Under the pieces are notes generated by a model that was given only the letters and a program-made list of their open reading frames with translations, was not told the origin of the DNA and made no database searches. A stretch of DNA of 64,000 bases from Oscillospiraceae bacterium (GTDB taxonomy: Bacteria > Bacillota > Clostridia > Oscillospirales > Oscillospiraceae). The stretch is from positions 59,360-123,359 of the forward strand of contig CAJTGJ010000009.1 of NCBI GenBank assembly GCA_910575695.1, in the 5' to 3' direction. This document shows positions 44,594 through 53,135 of this stretch, in pieces. A program made the position numbers and the translations under genes. Every line of letters starts with the position of its first letter. Position 1 is the stretch's first letter.

Positions 44594-45289
44594 TTATTGC
44601 GGGTACCTGGTGTAGCTGATATAATGTGGTTGCTCCTCCAGCCACCAGCGGAAATACTGCCCACCCCACCGGGCATGGTTATTCATGCCGCTCTCGGTGA
44701 CTTTGATGTACTCGTCGGTTTTCTTCACCACCACGACTACATGGCCGTTGCCGCTGTTGTCGTAGCGGATCAGATCACCGGAGCGAATCTGCTCCCAGCT
44801 TGGGCGGTTGATCCGCCTCCACGGAAGGTCACCGAAAGCGGCATCGCTGCATAGTGTAGCCCAGCCGGAGCAGTGGACGCCCTGGCGATAGGGGCCGCCG
44901 CTGGTGGAGCGGTAGGGTGCGGGGAACTCTGCCCCGGTGGGGTAGATCTGTTTCAGTTGTGCCAGGACAGCCTGCACGCTTTCCTCGGTGACGGCAGCCG
45001 CAGACTGTACCTCGTCCTGGTAGGACTGAGTGCTGTTGATGTAGACGGAGTTAGTGGCGGCATCGTAGTTCACGCCGAAGTCCACCGCCCTGCCGATGTC
45101 CCGCAGACGAACGTAGTTGCTGTCCCCGATGGAGTAGGCGGTGAGGGCAGTTCGCTGGCCGTCGATGTAGAACGTCTGGCTGCTGGGTCGGGCGGTGAGG
45201 TAGTCTGCCGCCTGGGCGGCGGGGCCGCTCAGGGCGAGGCCGGCGAGGATGCCGAGCCCCATAAAGACTGCTTCCCGCTTTCTGCTCAT
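44594..45289 (-). CDS. Secreted protein, copper-amine-oxidase-like N-domain plus CHAP/NlpC-like domain
   Basis: 231 aa from MSRKREAVFMGLGI (GGGG upstream), signal peptide cut near QAADYLTAR. Residues about 30-85 match the copper amine oxidase N-terminal-like repeat found in Firmicute wall proteins (FYIDGQRTALTAYSIGDSNY, VRLRDIGRAVDFGVNY). The C-terminal domain has HCSGWATLCSDA (Cys) and GNGHVVVVVKK (His), the Cys-His arrangement of papain-like peptidoglycan hydrolases. Likely wall-active. Confidence 0.65.
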   Translation of the reverse strand: MSRKREAVFMGLGILAGLALSGPAAQAADYLTARPSSQTFYIDGQRTALTAYSIGDSNYVRLRDIGRAVDFGVNYDAATNSVYINSTQSYQDEVQSAAAVTEESVQAVLAQLKQIYPTGAEFPAPYRSTSGGPYRQGVHCSGWATLCSDAAFGDLPWRRINRPSWEQIRSGDLIRYDNSGNGHVVVVVKKTDEYIKVTESGMNNHARWGGQYFRWWLEEQPHYISYTRYPQ

Positions 45290-45430
45290 AGTAATTCCCC
45301 TTTCAGATTGTTGTGTGCCTTTGGCAAGCAACACAATACCGAAGCACCGGGGAGAAGTCCAGATTACAGCTTGGAGAAAAACAACGGCGGGAACGAAGCA
45401 CTTTACACAGAATCGATTAGGACAGTGGCG

Positions 45431-45637
45431 TTAGTCTCTTGCCATCTGCGCGTCGATCCAGCCAAGGAATTTCTCTTTTGGCACCACGATCCTGCTGCCA
45501 ATCTTCAGTGCCGGAAAGCCCTCAGCGCGCACCAGTTCATAGGCTCCTGCGCGGCTGATGCCAAGTACCGCCGCCACTTCCGGCACCGAGAGCATCAAGG
45601 GCAGTTCATCGTAAGACCTGTAGCTCGTTTTCTTCAT
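45431..45637 (-). CDS. xis: Excisionase of element 2
   Basis: 68 aa; HTH_17 fold LMLSVPEVAAVLGISRAGAY and wing ALKIGSRIVVPKEKFLGWI. Close counterpart of 9263-9463. Confidence 0.83.
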   Translation of the reverse strand: MKKTSYRSYDELPLMLSVPEVAAVLGISRAGAYELVRAEGFPALKIGSRIVVPKEKFLGWIDAQMARD

Positions 45638-45660
45638 TTTGCTCCTTTCTCCCTTCCGAT

Positions 45661-45730
45661 GGAAGGGTTCCTATCTTGTTGGATGCGTCTTGTTGATATA
45701 GTTCCTCCCAAAAATTGAGGGTGGGATACT
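45661..45730 (+). repeat. Dispersed module-boundary repeat, copy D
   Basis: Same place as copy A, between xis and relaxase end. Extra left homology with A (gaagggttcctat) shows that A and D are orthologous positions. Confidence 0.8.
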
Positions 45731-45777
45731 CAAAATTCTAATACATGACCATGCCTTCGTCCGGGTGGTCGTCGGGC

Positions 45778-47685
45778 TTATGGCCCATGGCGATCTTCTT
45801 CTCCCGGATCTTCTGCAACAGCTTGCGGTCTGTCCGCATCCCCACCGGGCTGTGCTTGGGCAGGGAGTTCTCCTGAAAAATGCAGCTTATGCTGTGGAGC
45901 AGACGGATCACGGCCAGCGCCGCTCCGGCCATTGGGGGGTTCCTCCGTTCGCTCGAGCAGAAGACCTGCGTATTCGTTACCCTGGGCCGCCGCCTGGGAT
46001 AGCCAGTATTCGGCTTGCTCCATGTCCTGCGGGATCTCCTGACCTGTGAGGTACAGCTTGCCCAGCAGATACTGTGCGCCGGGGTAGCCTTCGTCGGCAC
46101 AGGCAGACAGGCATTCCAGCCCGTGCTCCACATCTTTGGCGGCGTTCTCCCCACTGAGGTACTCTTTCGCCAAAAGATACCCCGCCCTGAGCGAACCTCC
46201 CTCCCACGCACGTTTCAGCCACTCCAATCCCGCGGGCGGATTGAGCACGTCCAGATCATCGGAGAGCAGCAGCTCCCCCAGCGCACACTGGGCGGGGACC
46301 ATCCCCGCTTGTGCCGCTTTCTCGAATGCCTCCGCCGCCAGCGTGCTGTCCGGGATGAGGATGCCGCCGTCCCGGTACAGCGTCCCCAGCACATACCATG
46401 CCTGGGGTACGTCGTAGTCCGCCAGTTCCCGCATCTCCGACACAGCCCAGTCCTTGTTTTCTATGGGCTCCTCCGGGCTGTCCAGAATCTGCTTCATCTT
46501 CCAGTACCACCCATTGCGGGAATGATCGTAGCCGGTATCCACCTCCGGCTGCTGTGCGCCCTCGAAGGTCAGCGCAGAAAAACGAAGACGCTCCGCCTCC
46601 GCCACAACGGAATTCTTGATTTGCCGAAATTCCTTCCGCTCAGACAGCTTCTGCTCCTTGGGCGGTGCGTCGGAATAGTAACCCTCCACCTCGCCCTGCA
46701 GCATTTGCCACTGTTCATAGCATTTGGCCACCGCGGGCAGGCGCTCCATCTCGTCCACCACCTCGTCCACCAGCTTTTTCACCCGCTTGGGCAGATAGCC
46801 ATACTTCTTTTGCCCCTTTACACCGTCCAGCGCCTGGGCAAGCTCCCACATCCGCTGTTCCGCCTTCGGGTGGTCACAGATGCCCTGGCGCATCTCCTTC
46901 ACCAGTGCCAGCATGGACGCCCGCGCCTCACGCACCAGTTCGTCCCGGGAGACGGTTTTCTGTTCGTACAGATGGAGCATCTCCTGGTGAAAAATTTGAT
47001 TCGTCAGCGTGGATTTGATTTTGCGAATGCCGTCCCGGTCGAGCCAGCCCTCCTTGGGTTGGCTTGACCAGGCCATCATGTGTACATGGGGATGATCGCC
47101 CTCGTCATGGAAAGCGGCGTACCAGCGGAAGTGATCCGGCGGTATGCTCATAGCGGCGGCGATCTCGTTGCGCTCCTGGCGGAGCAAATCCCGCCACGCC
47201 GACGCCCGGTCATAGCCCAGACGGGCCGCGTCCTCCCGCTTCAGCGAGATGATGTGCGTCCACACGTTGCCGGTGTAGCTGTCCAGTTCCACTGCCGCCT
47301 TTTGCAAATCCACACTGTCATCATCACCGAACAGGCCGTGGCTGCCAAGCCGCTCTACTCTCGGGCGGGTTGCGATGTACTTCAGGTACACATCGGAGCG
47401 GTTGGCCTGCTCCCAGTTGCACTCCAGCGCCGTGGTGATGAACGCGGAAGCATGGGCCTTGGTGCGCGATGCCTCCCAGTCAGCATACTCCAACAGCACC
47501 CTGCTGTCCGGGAAGTCCCGCACCAGCGACCGGATCAACTGCTCCTGACGCTTGGTGGCGGGGCGGTCGTCCGGCACCAGCTCTACGCCGTCCCGTGTCC
47601 CGATGTAGCGCAGGTATCCGCCGCCACCTATGCCGCCTTTGCCGCCGCACTTGATGTACGGGCTTTTCAGAATCAGCTTGGGCAT
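45778..47685 (-). CDS. MobP3-like relaxase with Sel1 repeats
   Basis: 635 aa. Relaxase domain (1-270): MPKLILKSPYIKCGGKGG, YLRYIGTRDGVE, and the HUH histidines in HDEGDHPHVHMMAW; middle helical part with GQKKYGYLPKRVKKL; four or five Sel1 repeats (about 450-600). It nicks oriT and carries the strand during mobilization. Near the C-terminus a run of six G (45934-45939) shifts the frame: the tail matching copy 1 (ALAVIRLLHS ... HSPVGMRTDRKLL) is read in another frame to a stop at 45738. The loss is confined to the last ~60 residues. Confidence 0.85.
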   Translation of the reverse strand: MPKLILKSPYIKCGGKGGIGGGGYLRYIGTRDGVELVPDDRPATKRQEQLIRSLVRDFPDSRVLLEYADWEASRTKAHASAFITTALECNWEQANRSDVYLKYIATRPRVERLGSHGLFGDDDSVDLQKAAVELDSYTGNVWTHIISLKREDAARLGYDRASAWRDLLRQERNEIAAAMSIPPDHFRWYAAFHDEGDHPHVHMMAWSSQPKEGWLDRDGIRKIKSTLTNQIFHQEMLHLYEQKTVSRDELVREARASMLALVKEMRQGICDHPKAEQRMWELAQALDGVKGQKKYGYLPKRVKKLVDEVVDEMERLPAVAKCYEQWQMLQGEVEGYYSDAPPKEQKLSERKEFRQIKNSVVAEAERLRFSALTFEGAQQPEVDTGYDHSRNGWYWKMKQILDSPEEPIENKDWAVSEMRELADYDVPQAWYVLGTLYRDGGILIPDSTLAAEAFEKAAQAGMVPAQCALGELLLSDDLDVLNPPAGLEWLKRAWEGGSLRAGYLLAKEYLSGENAAKDVEHGLECLSACADEGYPGAQYLLGKLYLTGQEIPQDMEQAEYWLSQAAAQGNEYAGLLLERTEEPPNGRSGAGRDPSAPQHKLHFSGELPAQAQPGGDADRPQAVAEDPGEEDRHGP

Positions 47686-48086
47686 CAGTCGTCCTCAACG
47701 TGACGCGCGATCTGCGCGAAGTGGATCTGTCCGTTGGTGCGCTTCGCACGTTCCACGCTCTCTGAGCGTTTGCGCCGCAGATATTCCTCGTCCAGCTGTG
47801 TGCAGTCCGCAAGGATGCTCATACACATATCCACCTCCACCGTCAGCTTGAACATCAGCGACGCCATACGGTTTTCCATGGTGCCCAGCCGTCCGTTGAT
47901 ACAGGAACGGATGGCTGGAGGGAGGAACAGCCCCGCGTCCTGGGCGCTGAGGTAGTCCAGATAGAAATCCAGCGCGTGTTCGATGAACGCGGTCATACTC
48001 CTGCTGCCATCCTCGTGATAGCGGCGCTCCAGCTCGGTTTTCTTTTCCGGCGTGAGATAGACCGCCAGCTTGTCTTTTTTGCTCAT
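47685..48086 (-). CDS. Mobilization accessory protein of element 2
   Basis: 133 aa from MSKKDKLAVYLTPEKKTELE; ribbon-helix-helix start and helical rest, same length as the element-1 copy. Stop overlaps the relaxase start. Confidence 0.7.
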   Translation of the reverse strand: MSKKDKLAVYLTPEKKTELERRYHEDGSRSMTAFIEHALDFYLDYLSAQDAGLFLPPAIRSCINGRLGTMENRMASLMFKLTVEVDMCMSILADCTQLDEEYLRRKRSESVERAKRTNGQIHFAQIARHVEDD

Positions 48087-48101
48087 TTTCTGCTCCTTTC
48101 C

Positions 48102-48275
48102 GGGGTTCGACCCCTGTGCAAAGCCTGTGATTTCGCGCCGTTTGGGGATTCTTGACCCCAATGGCGCACTTTTCCTTCTGTTTTGACCCCATTCACAGCC
48201 CGGGAAAACGCCCGCACTGCGGGCGTTTGTGGCTCGGCGGGTGTCACTTGTGACGCCCGGTGTTTATCCTGCTTT
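48102..48275. other. Candidate oriT / iteron region of element 2
   Basis: TTGACCCC at 48152 and 48183 plus a TCGACCCC variant near 48107, the same 10-bp hairpin (aaacgcccgc-act-gcgggcgttt) and the gtgtcacttgtgacgcc dyad, then tgtttatcctgctttt. Conserved with element 1. 48276-48391 has no gene; in element 1 the equivalent codes for the HTH_36 C-terminus. Confidence 0.45.
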
Positions 48276-48391
48276 TCGTCGGGGCAAAGTCCACTTCGTG
48301 GGAAACGCCCTCCGTGCATTCCCCACTGCGTTCCCTTGTCCCTCCTCTCCCCACGCGACCCGCCTTCGGCTGGGCTCGCGCGGGGGCCCCA

Positions 48392-48766
48392 TCAGACTGT
48401 ACGCTGATCCCCTGCATCCTCACCCACTTGCTCGTGATAGGTCAGCTTGTCTTGGGGCCCCAGCAGGGGAGGCATCGGCAGAATGTAGTAGGTGTTGTTG
48501 CACTGCCGCCTCCGGCCCTTGCGGTCAGTGGCGTAGGTGGCCACCTTGCGGATGAATCCCCGCCGCTCCAGCTCATCCACCGCCTTGCGGGCCGTGGTGT
48601 CGGAGCAGCCGCAGGCTGCGGCGATGGTCTGCATACTGGGCCAGCAGGTGTCTTTGCTCCCCGCGCGGCTGCGCAGATAGCCGTACACCGCCAGCTCCCG
48701 GCAGCTTAGGCCATAGCAGAAGATGGCGTTGCTGGTTTTGAAATAGCGTTCTCCTAAAATTGACAT
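48392..48766 (-). CDS. HTH_36-type protein of element 2
   Basis: 124 aa from MSILGERYFKTSNAIFCYGL behind AAAGGAGAAG. HTH_36 winged helix (LAVYGYLRSRAGSKDTCWPS, CGCSDTTARKAVDELERRGF). Shorter C-terminus than the element-1 copy. Divergent from polymerase 2. Confidence 0.7.
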   Translation of the reverse strand: MSILGERYFKTSNAIFCYGLSCRELAVYGYLRSRAGSKDTCWPSMQTIAAACGCSDTTARKAVDELERRGFIRKVATYATDRKGRRRQCNNTYYILPMPPLLGPQDKLTYHEQVGEDAGDQRTV

Positions 48767-48850
48767 AATGCTTCTCCTTTCTTCGTTCGTGGGTTGATGG
48801 CCTGACGCGGAACATTTGGCCCGCCTCCTTCCTCCGCGCAAAATAAAATA

Positions 48851-48913
48851 CTGCCCCGCACAAATTTGTGGGGGCAATATTCATGTTGCGTTTTTACTTG
48901 TGTGTGGTAAAAT
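48851..48913 (+). promoter_or_regulatory. Dyad operator and promoter of polymerase 2
   Basis: Dyad tgcccc-g-CACAAATTTGTG-ggggca (48852-48874, inner 12-bp palindrome perfect), -35 TTGCGT (48886-48891), 16-bp spacer, -10 TAAAAT (48908-48913). Confidence 0.6.
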
Positions 48914-48935
48914 ATTACTGCTGGGAGGTGAGGTC

Positions 48936-51900
48936 GTGGCCCAATCCAGATATCAAATTTTTCAGCTTTCCGCCCGGGCGGTGATGAGCTACGCCGTTGA
49001 GACGGAGGATGGTTACTCCTTCGACCTCAGCGTGTCGGCCACGGAGAAATGCAGAAGCAGAACCGCCACCCACGAGCAGGACAGCAATGCCCTGTTCTTC
49101 CAGACCATGTGCGTTCTGCGCGGCGACAATTACGCCGAACCCGGCGACGGAACACTCATCACCGACCTGTCCGACGCGATTTTCTACATGGACTTTGCAG
49201 GCGTCTTTGACCGCAGCGCCGCTAACAAAAAGCAGCGGCTCCGCCAGGAGAAGGCCCGGGCCATGTTCCGGCCCGAGGGCGTGGGACTGGACTTCGGTTC
49301 CGGCCCACATCGGTACGTGGCTTTCGAGCGTTCCGGCAGCATGAATCGTCAGGCGCGGCTGTCCTTCATCCGGGCAGACCTCTATGACGCGGTGCGCCGG
49401 CGCATCATGCTGGGCATGGACATCGACTACTGTCAGCTCTCCAAGCTGTACGCCTACAACGGCCTGATGCTGTCCAGCGGCACGCGCATTGATGGCGTGG
49501 ACATCGACCGCCCCCACCGGGTCATCGTGGTGGACAACCCCACCCGCACGGAGCATCTCGTCCCGGTCATCACCGTGGAGGACGACGGCAAAAAAAACAC
49601 CACCCGGAAATACCACCGGGTGGAGAAAAAAGCGGACGTGGAAGTCACCTGCTTTGACGGAGAGGGACTGATCTCGCCCCGGTTCGCCGCACAGATTGAC
49701 CGGGCGCTGTGCGGAGGCCACGTCCACACCTCGTTCCAGATCCGCCTGCCTTACGTCAAGGGGATGCTGCACCAAGTGGACTTCCATACCTTTCTGACGG
49801 ATTGCGGCACCCGCACCATCACCGACCTGTGGGGCGTAGAGCACCGGGTGAAGGACGTGGATGTGATCCTCACCCGCTCCATGTGCAAGGGACTGGGGTG
49901 GATAGAGCAGTGCGGCATGAGCTGGGCAGACTACTGGGACGCGTTCCGGCACTATCGTCACGCGCTCTACATCACCAACGTGAGTAAGGAGAGGTCGGAG
50001 CAATTCACCGAGCTCAACTACCAGTTCCTCACCACCGTTTCTGTTCGCACGGACGAATTCCGGCCCACCGACCTGCCGGACGGCTGGGATCATAGCCCGA
50101 AGGAGGACGAGCGCCACTGGCTCACCAAGCAGACGGAGCTGGCCTACTACAATTTCCGGGCCAACGAGCAGTTCCGGCAGGACTACTTTCTGCGGGCGTT
50201 GGAGGGGCGGCACTTCTGGGAGCGGGAAAAGAGCCGGGAATATTATCTCGCCGCCGTTTTGAAAAAGAACCCGCTCTTTCTCAACGAGCCGGTGTACACC
50301 CAGACGCTGGACGACATGGCGGAGCGCATCGTAAAAAATTACGCCGTGGGGCGGCTTATCGTGGCCGGGGACAACCGCTATCTATCTGGCGACCTGTTGG
50401 ATTTGCTTGTGGGCTTGCTGGATTTCGGGCAGGTGCGGACGAAGCGTGAACGGACATTTTACGTCTCGGCGTTTACCAACGCGCAGCACTTTCCCAACGG
50501 TGCGTTCTACGCCCTCGGTGCGGTTTACCCTCCGCAAGAAGTATGCACGCTTCTTCGCAATCCCCATATTGCCCGTAACGAGGAGATCCAGCTCTCCTGC
50601 TATGACGACAAAAATAATATGCGACAGTTCTATTTCCACCAGCTCACTGATGTGGTGATGGTGAACTCCAATATGCTGGCGGCGGAGCGTTTGGGCGGCG
50701 CGGACTATGACGGCGACATAGTGAAAACCATCGCCGATCCCATCATCAATGCCTGCGTGCGGCGCAACTACGACATTGCCCGGTTTGAGAAATACAAATC
50801 ACTGGAGAACCGGGAGAATATCCCCTTGCTGATAATCCCGGCGGCGGAGCCCCGGATCCGCTCAGCCCATGACTGGGAGGCCCGGTTTGAGGTGGTACGG
50901 GACACCTTTTCCTCCCGGGTGGGGCAGATCTGCAACGCCGCGCTGGATCGCAGCATCATCGCCTACAACGAGAACTCCGACGACAAGGAGCGCCAGCGGT
51001 GCCGGGAGGAAACCGAACTGCTGGCCATCCTCACCGGACTGGAGATCGACTCTGCCAAGAGTGGAGTTCGGCCTGACCTGGAGGAATTTCTGGGACAGCG
51101 GACGGTGAAGCGGACGCCGTTTTTGCAGTACAAATATCTGGCGGAACACGCCTCCACCCGGCGGGCCTGGTACGAGCCTACCCATGCCGCAAAGCTCAAG
51201 GCGTTCTTTGGCAAAGTGGATTGGAGCCAGGTGGACTCCAACGTGGAGCGTCTGCCCTACATGGCGCACCAGTTGAAAAAGCACACGCCGAAACTCAAAG
51301 CGATTCCGGCACAGGACGGGGAGCTGTTCATCTTTGCCGCTCAGCCCGATTGGCAGAGTAAATTGGACAAGGGCATTTTAGATGCGGTGGCTGCCCTGCT
51401 CAAGGACTACGAGGCGTGCCTGTCCCGCATCCGGGCCTGCCGGGCGCCCGTCCGGAGCAAGGGCCGGAAAAACGATGTGGAGCGTGTCCTCTTTTCCCGC
51501 GGACAGGAGGAGAGCTGGGATGCGGACGAGCTGTATGCCAAGCTGGGTGAGCTGTCTCCGGAGCGGGTGGTGGAGGTATTGGAGGCTCTGCGCCAGGAGG
51601 GATGGCAGCTCCTGGACGGCGAGGCCAGAGAACGCTTTCTTCTGGACTGGCTGCCGGAATTTGAGGAGTTGTTCGATCTGTTGACGGATTTCCGATCCGG
51701 CGGATACCGGGTGCTGTGGGACATCCTGCTGGACATCGACCAGGAGAACACCGCCCAGGATCGCAAGCGGCTGAACCGGGATGGGGATTCTCCCGCCTTT
51801 GCCGCTATGATGGAGGCATATCAAAAAAAGGCGGCCTCCCAGTCCTACCGGGATGCCGTCTCTGAAAAGTGCCGGGAGCTGATAGAGCAAATTGTGAAGC

Positions 51901-52010
51901 CGGCGATTGCGGTGCGGTACGTGGTGGCCCTGGGCAAGCGGGGGCTGCTGTGGGAGCTGCTGCCGGACGCCGTTCTGCCCAACGTGCTGGAGGTGCGCCA
52001 TGCTGAATGA
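48936..52010 (+). CDS. Two-barrel RNA polymerase, eukaryotic RdRP-like, of element 2
   Basis: 1024 aa, GTG start behind GGGAGGTGAGG. Collinear with the element-1 enzyme (same codon count), with SFQIRLPYVKGM, LLRNPHIARNEE and GGADYDGDIVK (catalytic Asp590/592/594) at the same residue numbers. Substitutions are spread over the whole length while motifs are kept, which argues for selection on activity. Overlaps the partner gene by 11 bp. Confidence 0.8.
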   Translation: MAQSRYQIFQLSARAVMSYAVETEDGYSFDLSVSATEKCRSRTATHEQDSNALFFQTMCVLRGDNYAEPGDGTLITDLSDAIFYMDFAGVFDRSAANKKQRLRQEKARAMFRPEGVGLDFGSGPHRYVAFERSGSMNRQARLSFIRADLYDAVRRRIMLGMDIDYCQLSKLYAYNGLMLSSGTRIDGVDIDRPHRVIVVDNPTRTEHLVPVITVEDDGKKNTTRKYHRVEKKADVEVTCFDGEGLISPRFAAQIDRALCGGHVHTSFQIRLPYVKGMLHQVDFHTFLTDCGTRTITDLWGVEHRVKDVDVILTRSMCKGLGWIEQCGMSWADYWDAFRHYRHALYITNVSKERSEQFTELNYQFLTTVSVRTDEFRPTDLPDGWDHSPKEDERHWLTKQTELAYYNFRANEQFRQDYFLRALEGRHFWEREKSREYYLAAVLKKNPLFLNEPVYTQTLDDMAERIVKNYAVGRLIVAGDNRYLSGDLLDLLVGLLDFGQVRTKRERTFYVSAFTNAQHFPNGAFYALGAVYPPQEVCTLLRNPHIARNEEIQLSCYDDKNNMRQFYFHQLTDVVMVNSNMLAAERLGGADYDGDIVKTIADPIINACVRRNYDIARFEKYKSLENRENIPLLIIPAAEPRIRSAHDWEARFEVVRDTFSSRVGQICNAALDRSIIAYNENSDDKERQRCREETELLAILTGLEIDSAKSGVRPDLEEFLGQRTVKRTPFLQYKYLAEHASTRRAWYEPTHAAKLKAFFGKVDWSQVDSNVERLPYMAHQLKKHTPKLKAIPAQDGELFIFAAQPDWQSKLDKGILDAVAALLKDYEACLSRIRACRAPVRSKGRKNDVERVLFSRGQEESWDADELYAKLGELSPERVVEVLEALRQEGWQLLDGEARERFLLDWLPEFEELFDLLTDFRSGGYRVLWDILLDIDQENTAQDRKRLNRDGDSPAFAAMMEAYQKKAASQSYRDAVSEKCRELIEQIVKPAIAVRYVVALGKRGLLWELLPDAVLPNVLEVRHAE

Positions 52011-52863
52011 GTGGCAGGAGTTTTTGGCTTACACCGGGCCGGTGACCTACAAGGCTGACGGGAAGAAGGACACCTCTTGGCTGGGACGGTTTACCTTCGA
52101 GGCCCTGCGGGACTTCGGCGGGCTGTCCCGGATCTTGACCATCCTGGCCCGGGGTTTTCTGTTCCACGGCCCGAATGGAGCGGTGCTGGACGGCGAACCC
52201 AGAGGGCGGATGGATTTCGCCCGCCAGGGGCTGTGCGCCTGGTGTAGCGTGCCGGAGCGGGCAGGTGCAAAGCTCGAGTGGCAGTATCGGACGGATTTCC
52301 GCTCCTTCCATGAACAGTTCCCGGCACTGGTGGACGAGAATGGCCGGGGCTGGTTCTGTCGGCATTTCCACGCCGCCATGGCTTTCGCACGGGACAATCC
52401 GAAGGTGGTGCGAAAAGCGTATTTCGAGACCGCCGGGGAGCTGGACAAGAAATTTGACGCGGAGTGGCGCAAAAGGGTGCGGCAGTTCCAGATGCCGCTG
52501 TTTTCCTCCAACGCCGACGCCGCATGGATCACCCGCTTTGACGATGTGATGGCCGACGCGCTGGAGCTGGGCCCTCTGCGACGGGATAAGGTGGAGCTGC
52601 CCGAGGAACTTCGAGCGAAAATTGAGGCGATACGGCCGGAGAAGTTGCCCGCCGAGGTAATCCACACGCTGATCGCCTACTATGCCACCAATCGGCTCGA
52701 GGACAGTGATTGGGTGGTTCTGCCGGTGGCAAACTTCGACTGCTGGTTCGGGGACACCAACTTCGGGCGAAAGTACCTCAGCCAGATCCTGGAGAAGATC
52801 ATTCAACGGAGCAACAGCTTCGGCGTCAGCCGATACCGGGTGCTGCCGGAATTTCTGCCGTAG
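52000..52863 (+). CDS. Unknown partner of RdRP-like polymerase 2
   Basis: 287 aa, MLNEWQEFLAYTGPVTYKAD. Same length as the element-1 partner and keeps LCAWCSVPER, WFCRHFHAAMAFA and NFDCWFGDTNFGRKYLSQI. Function unknown; obligate neighbour of the polymerase in both elements. Confidence 0.7.
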   Translation: MLNEWQEFLAYTGPVTYKADGKKDTSWLGRFTFEALRDFGGLSRILTILARGFLFHGPNGAVLDGEPRGRMDFARQGLCAWCSVPERAGAKLEWQYRTDFRSFHEQFPALVDENGRGWFCRHFHAAMAFARDNPKVVRKAYFETAGELDKKFDAEWRKRVRQFQMPLFSSNADAAWITRFDDVMADALELGPLRRDKVELPEELRAKIEAIRPEKLPAEVIHTLIAYYATNRLEDSDWVVLPVANFDCWFGDTNFGRKYLSQILEKIIQRSNSFGVSRYRVLPEFLP

Positions 52864-52870
52864 TAGAGCA

Positions 52871-52906
52871 AAGGACTGAGCCGTTGCCGGTTCAGTCCTT
52901 CGCGTT
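52871..52906 (+). terminator. Terminator of polymerase operon 2
   Basis: Stem aaggactgagccg / cggttcagtcctt followed by cgcgtttt; homologous to 16697-16734. Confidence 0.72.
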
Positions 52907-52974
52907 TTCAACATGGGGCCACAGCGGCAACACGGTGGCCAACAGGGGGCGGTCAGGGCCGGGGAGGTGTTAAC

Positions 52975-53036
52975 CCCTCGTCCGAGAATTCCCATCGCTC
53001 CTGCGGCGCATGACGGGCATCCCGTTCGGTTCGATT
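52975..53036 (-). pseudogene. 3' stub of the second DUF6809-like gene
   Basis: Reads ERDARHAPQERWEFSDEG, matching the end EWDARCTPQERWELPDEG of 17484-17816. Everything upstream is lost at 53037, where the cargo boundary repeat begins 20 bp later. Confidence 0.65.
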
Positions 53037-53056
53037 TAATGAAGCCACCGATCTTC

Positions 53057-53125
53057 GGAGTATCCCTTAACTTGTTGGATGCGTTTTGTTGATATAATTC
53101 CTCTGTGGATTTTGGGCTGGGATGC
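53057..53125 (+). repeat. Dispersed module-boundary repeat, copy E
   Basis: ggagtatcccttaacttg, GATGCGTTTTGTTGATATAA, TTCCTCTGTGGATTTTGGGC. Same place as copy B in element 1: left edge of cargo. Confidence 0.78.
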
Positions 53126-53135
53126 GGTAAAAGCA

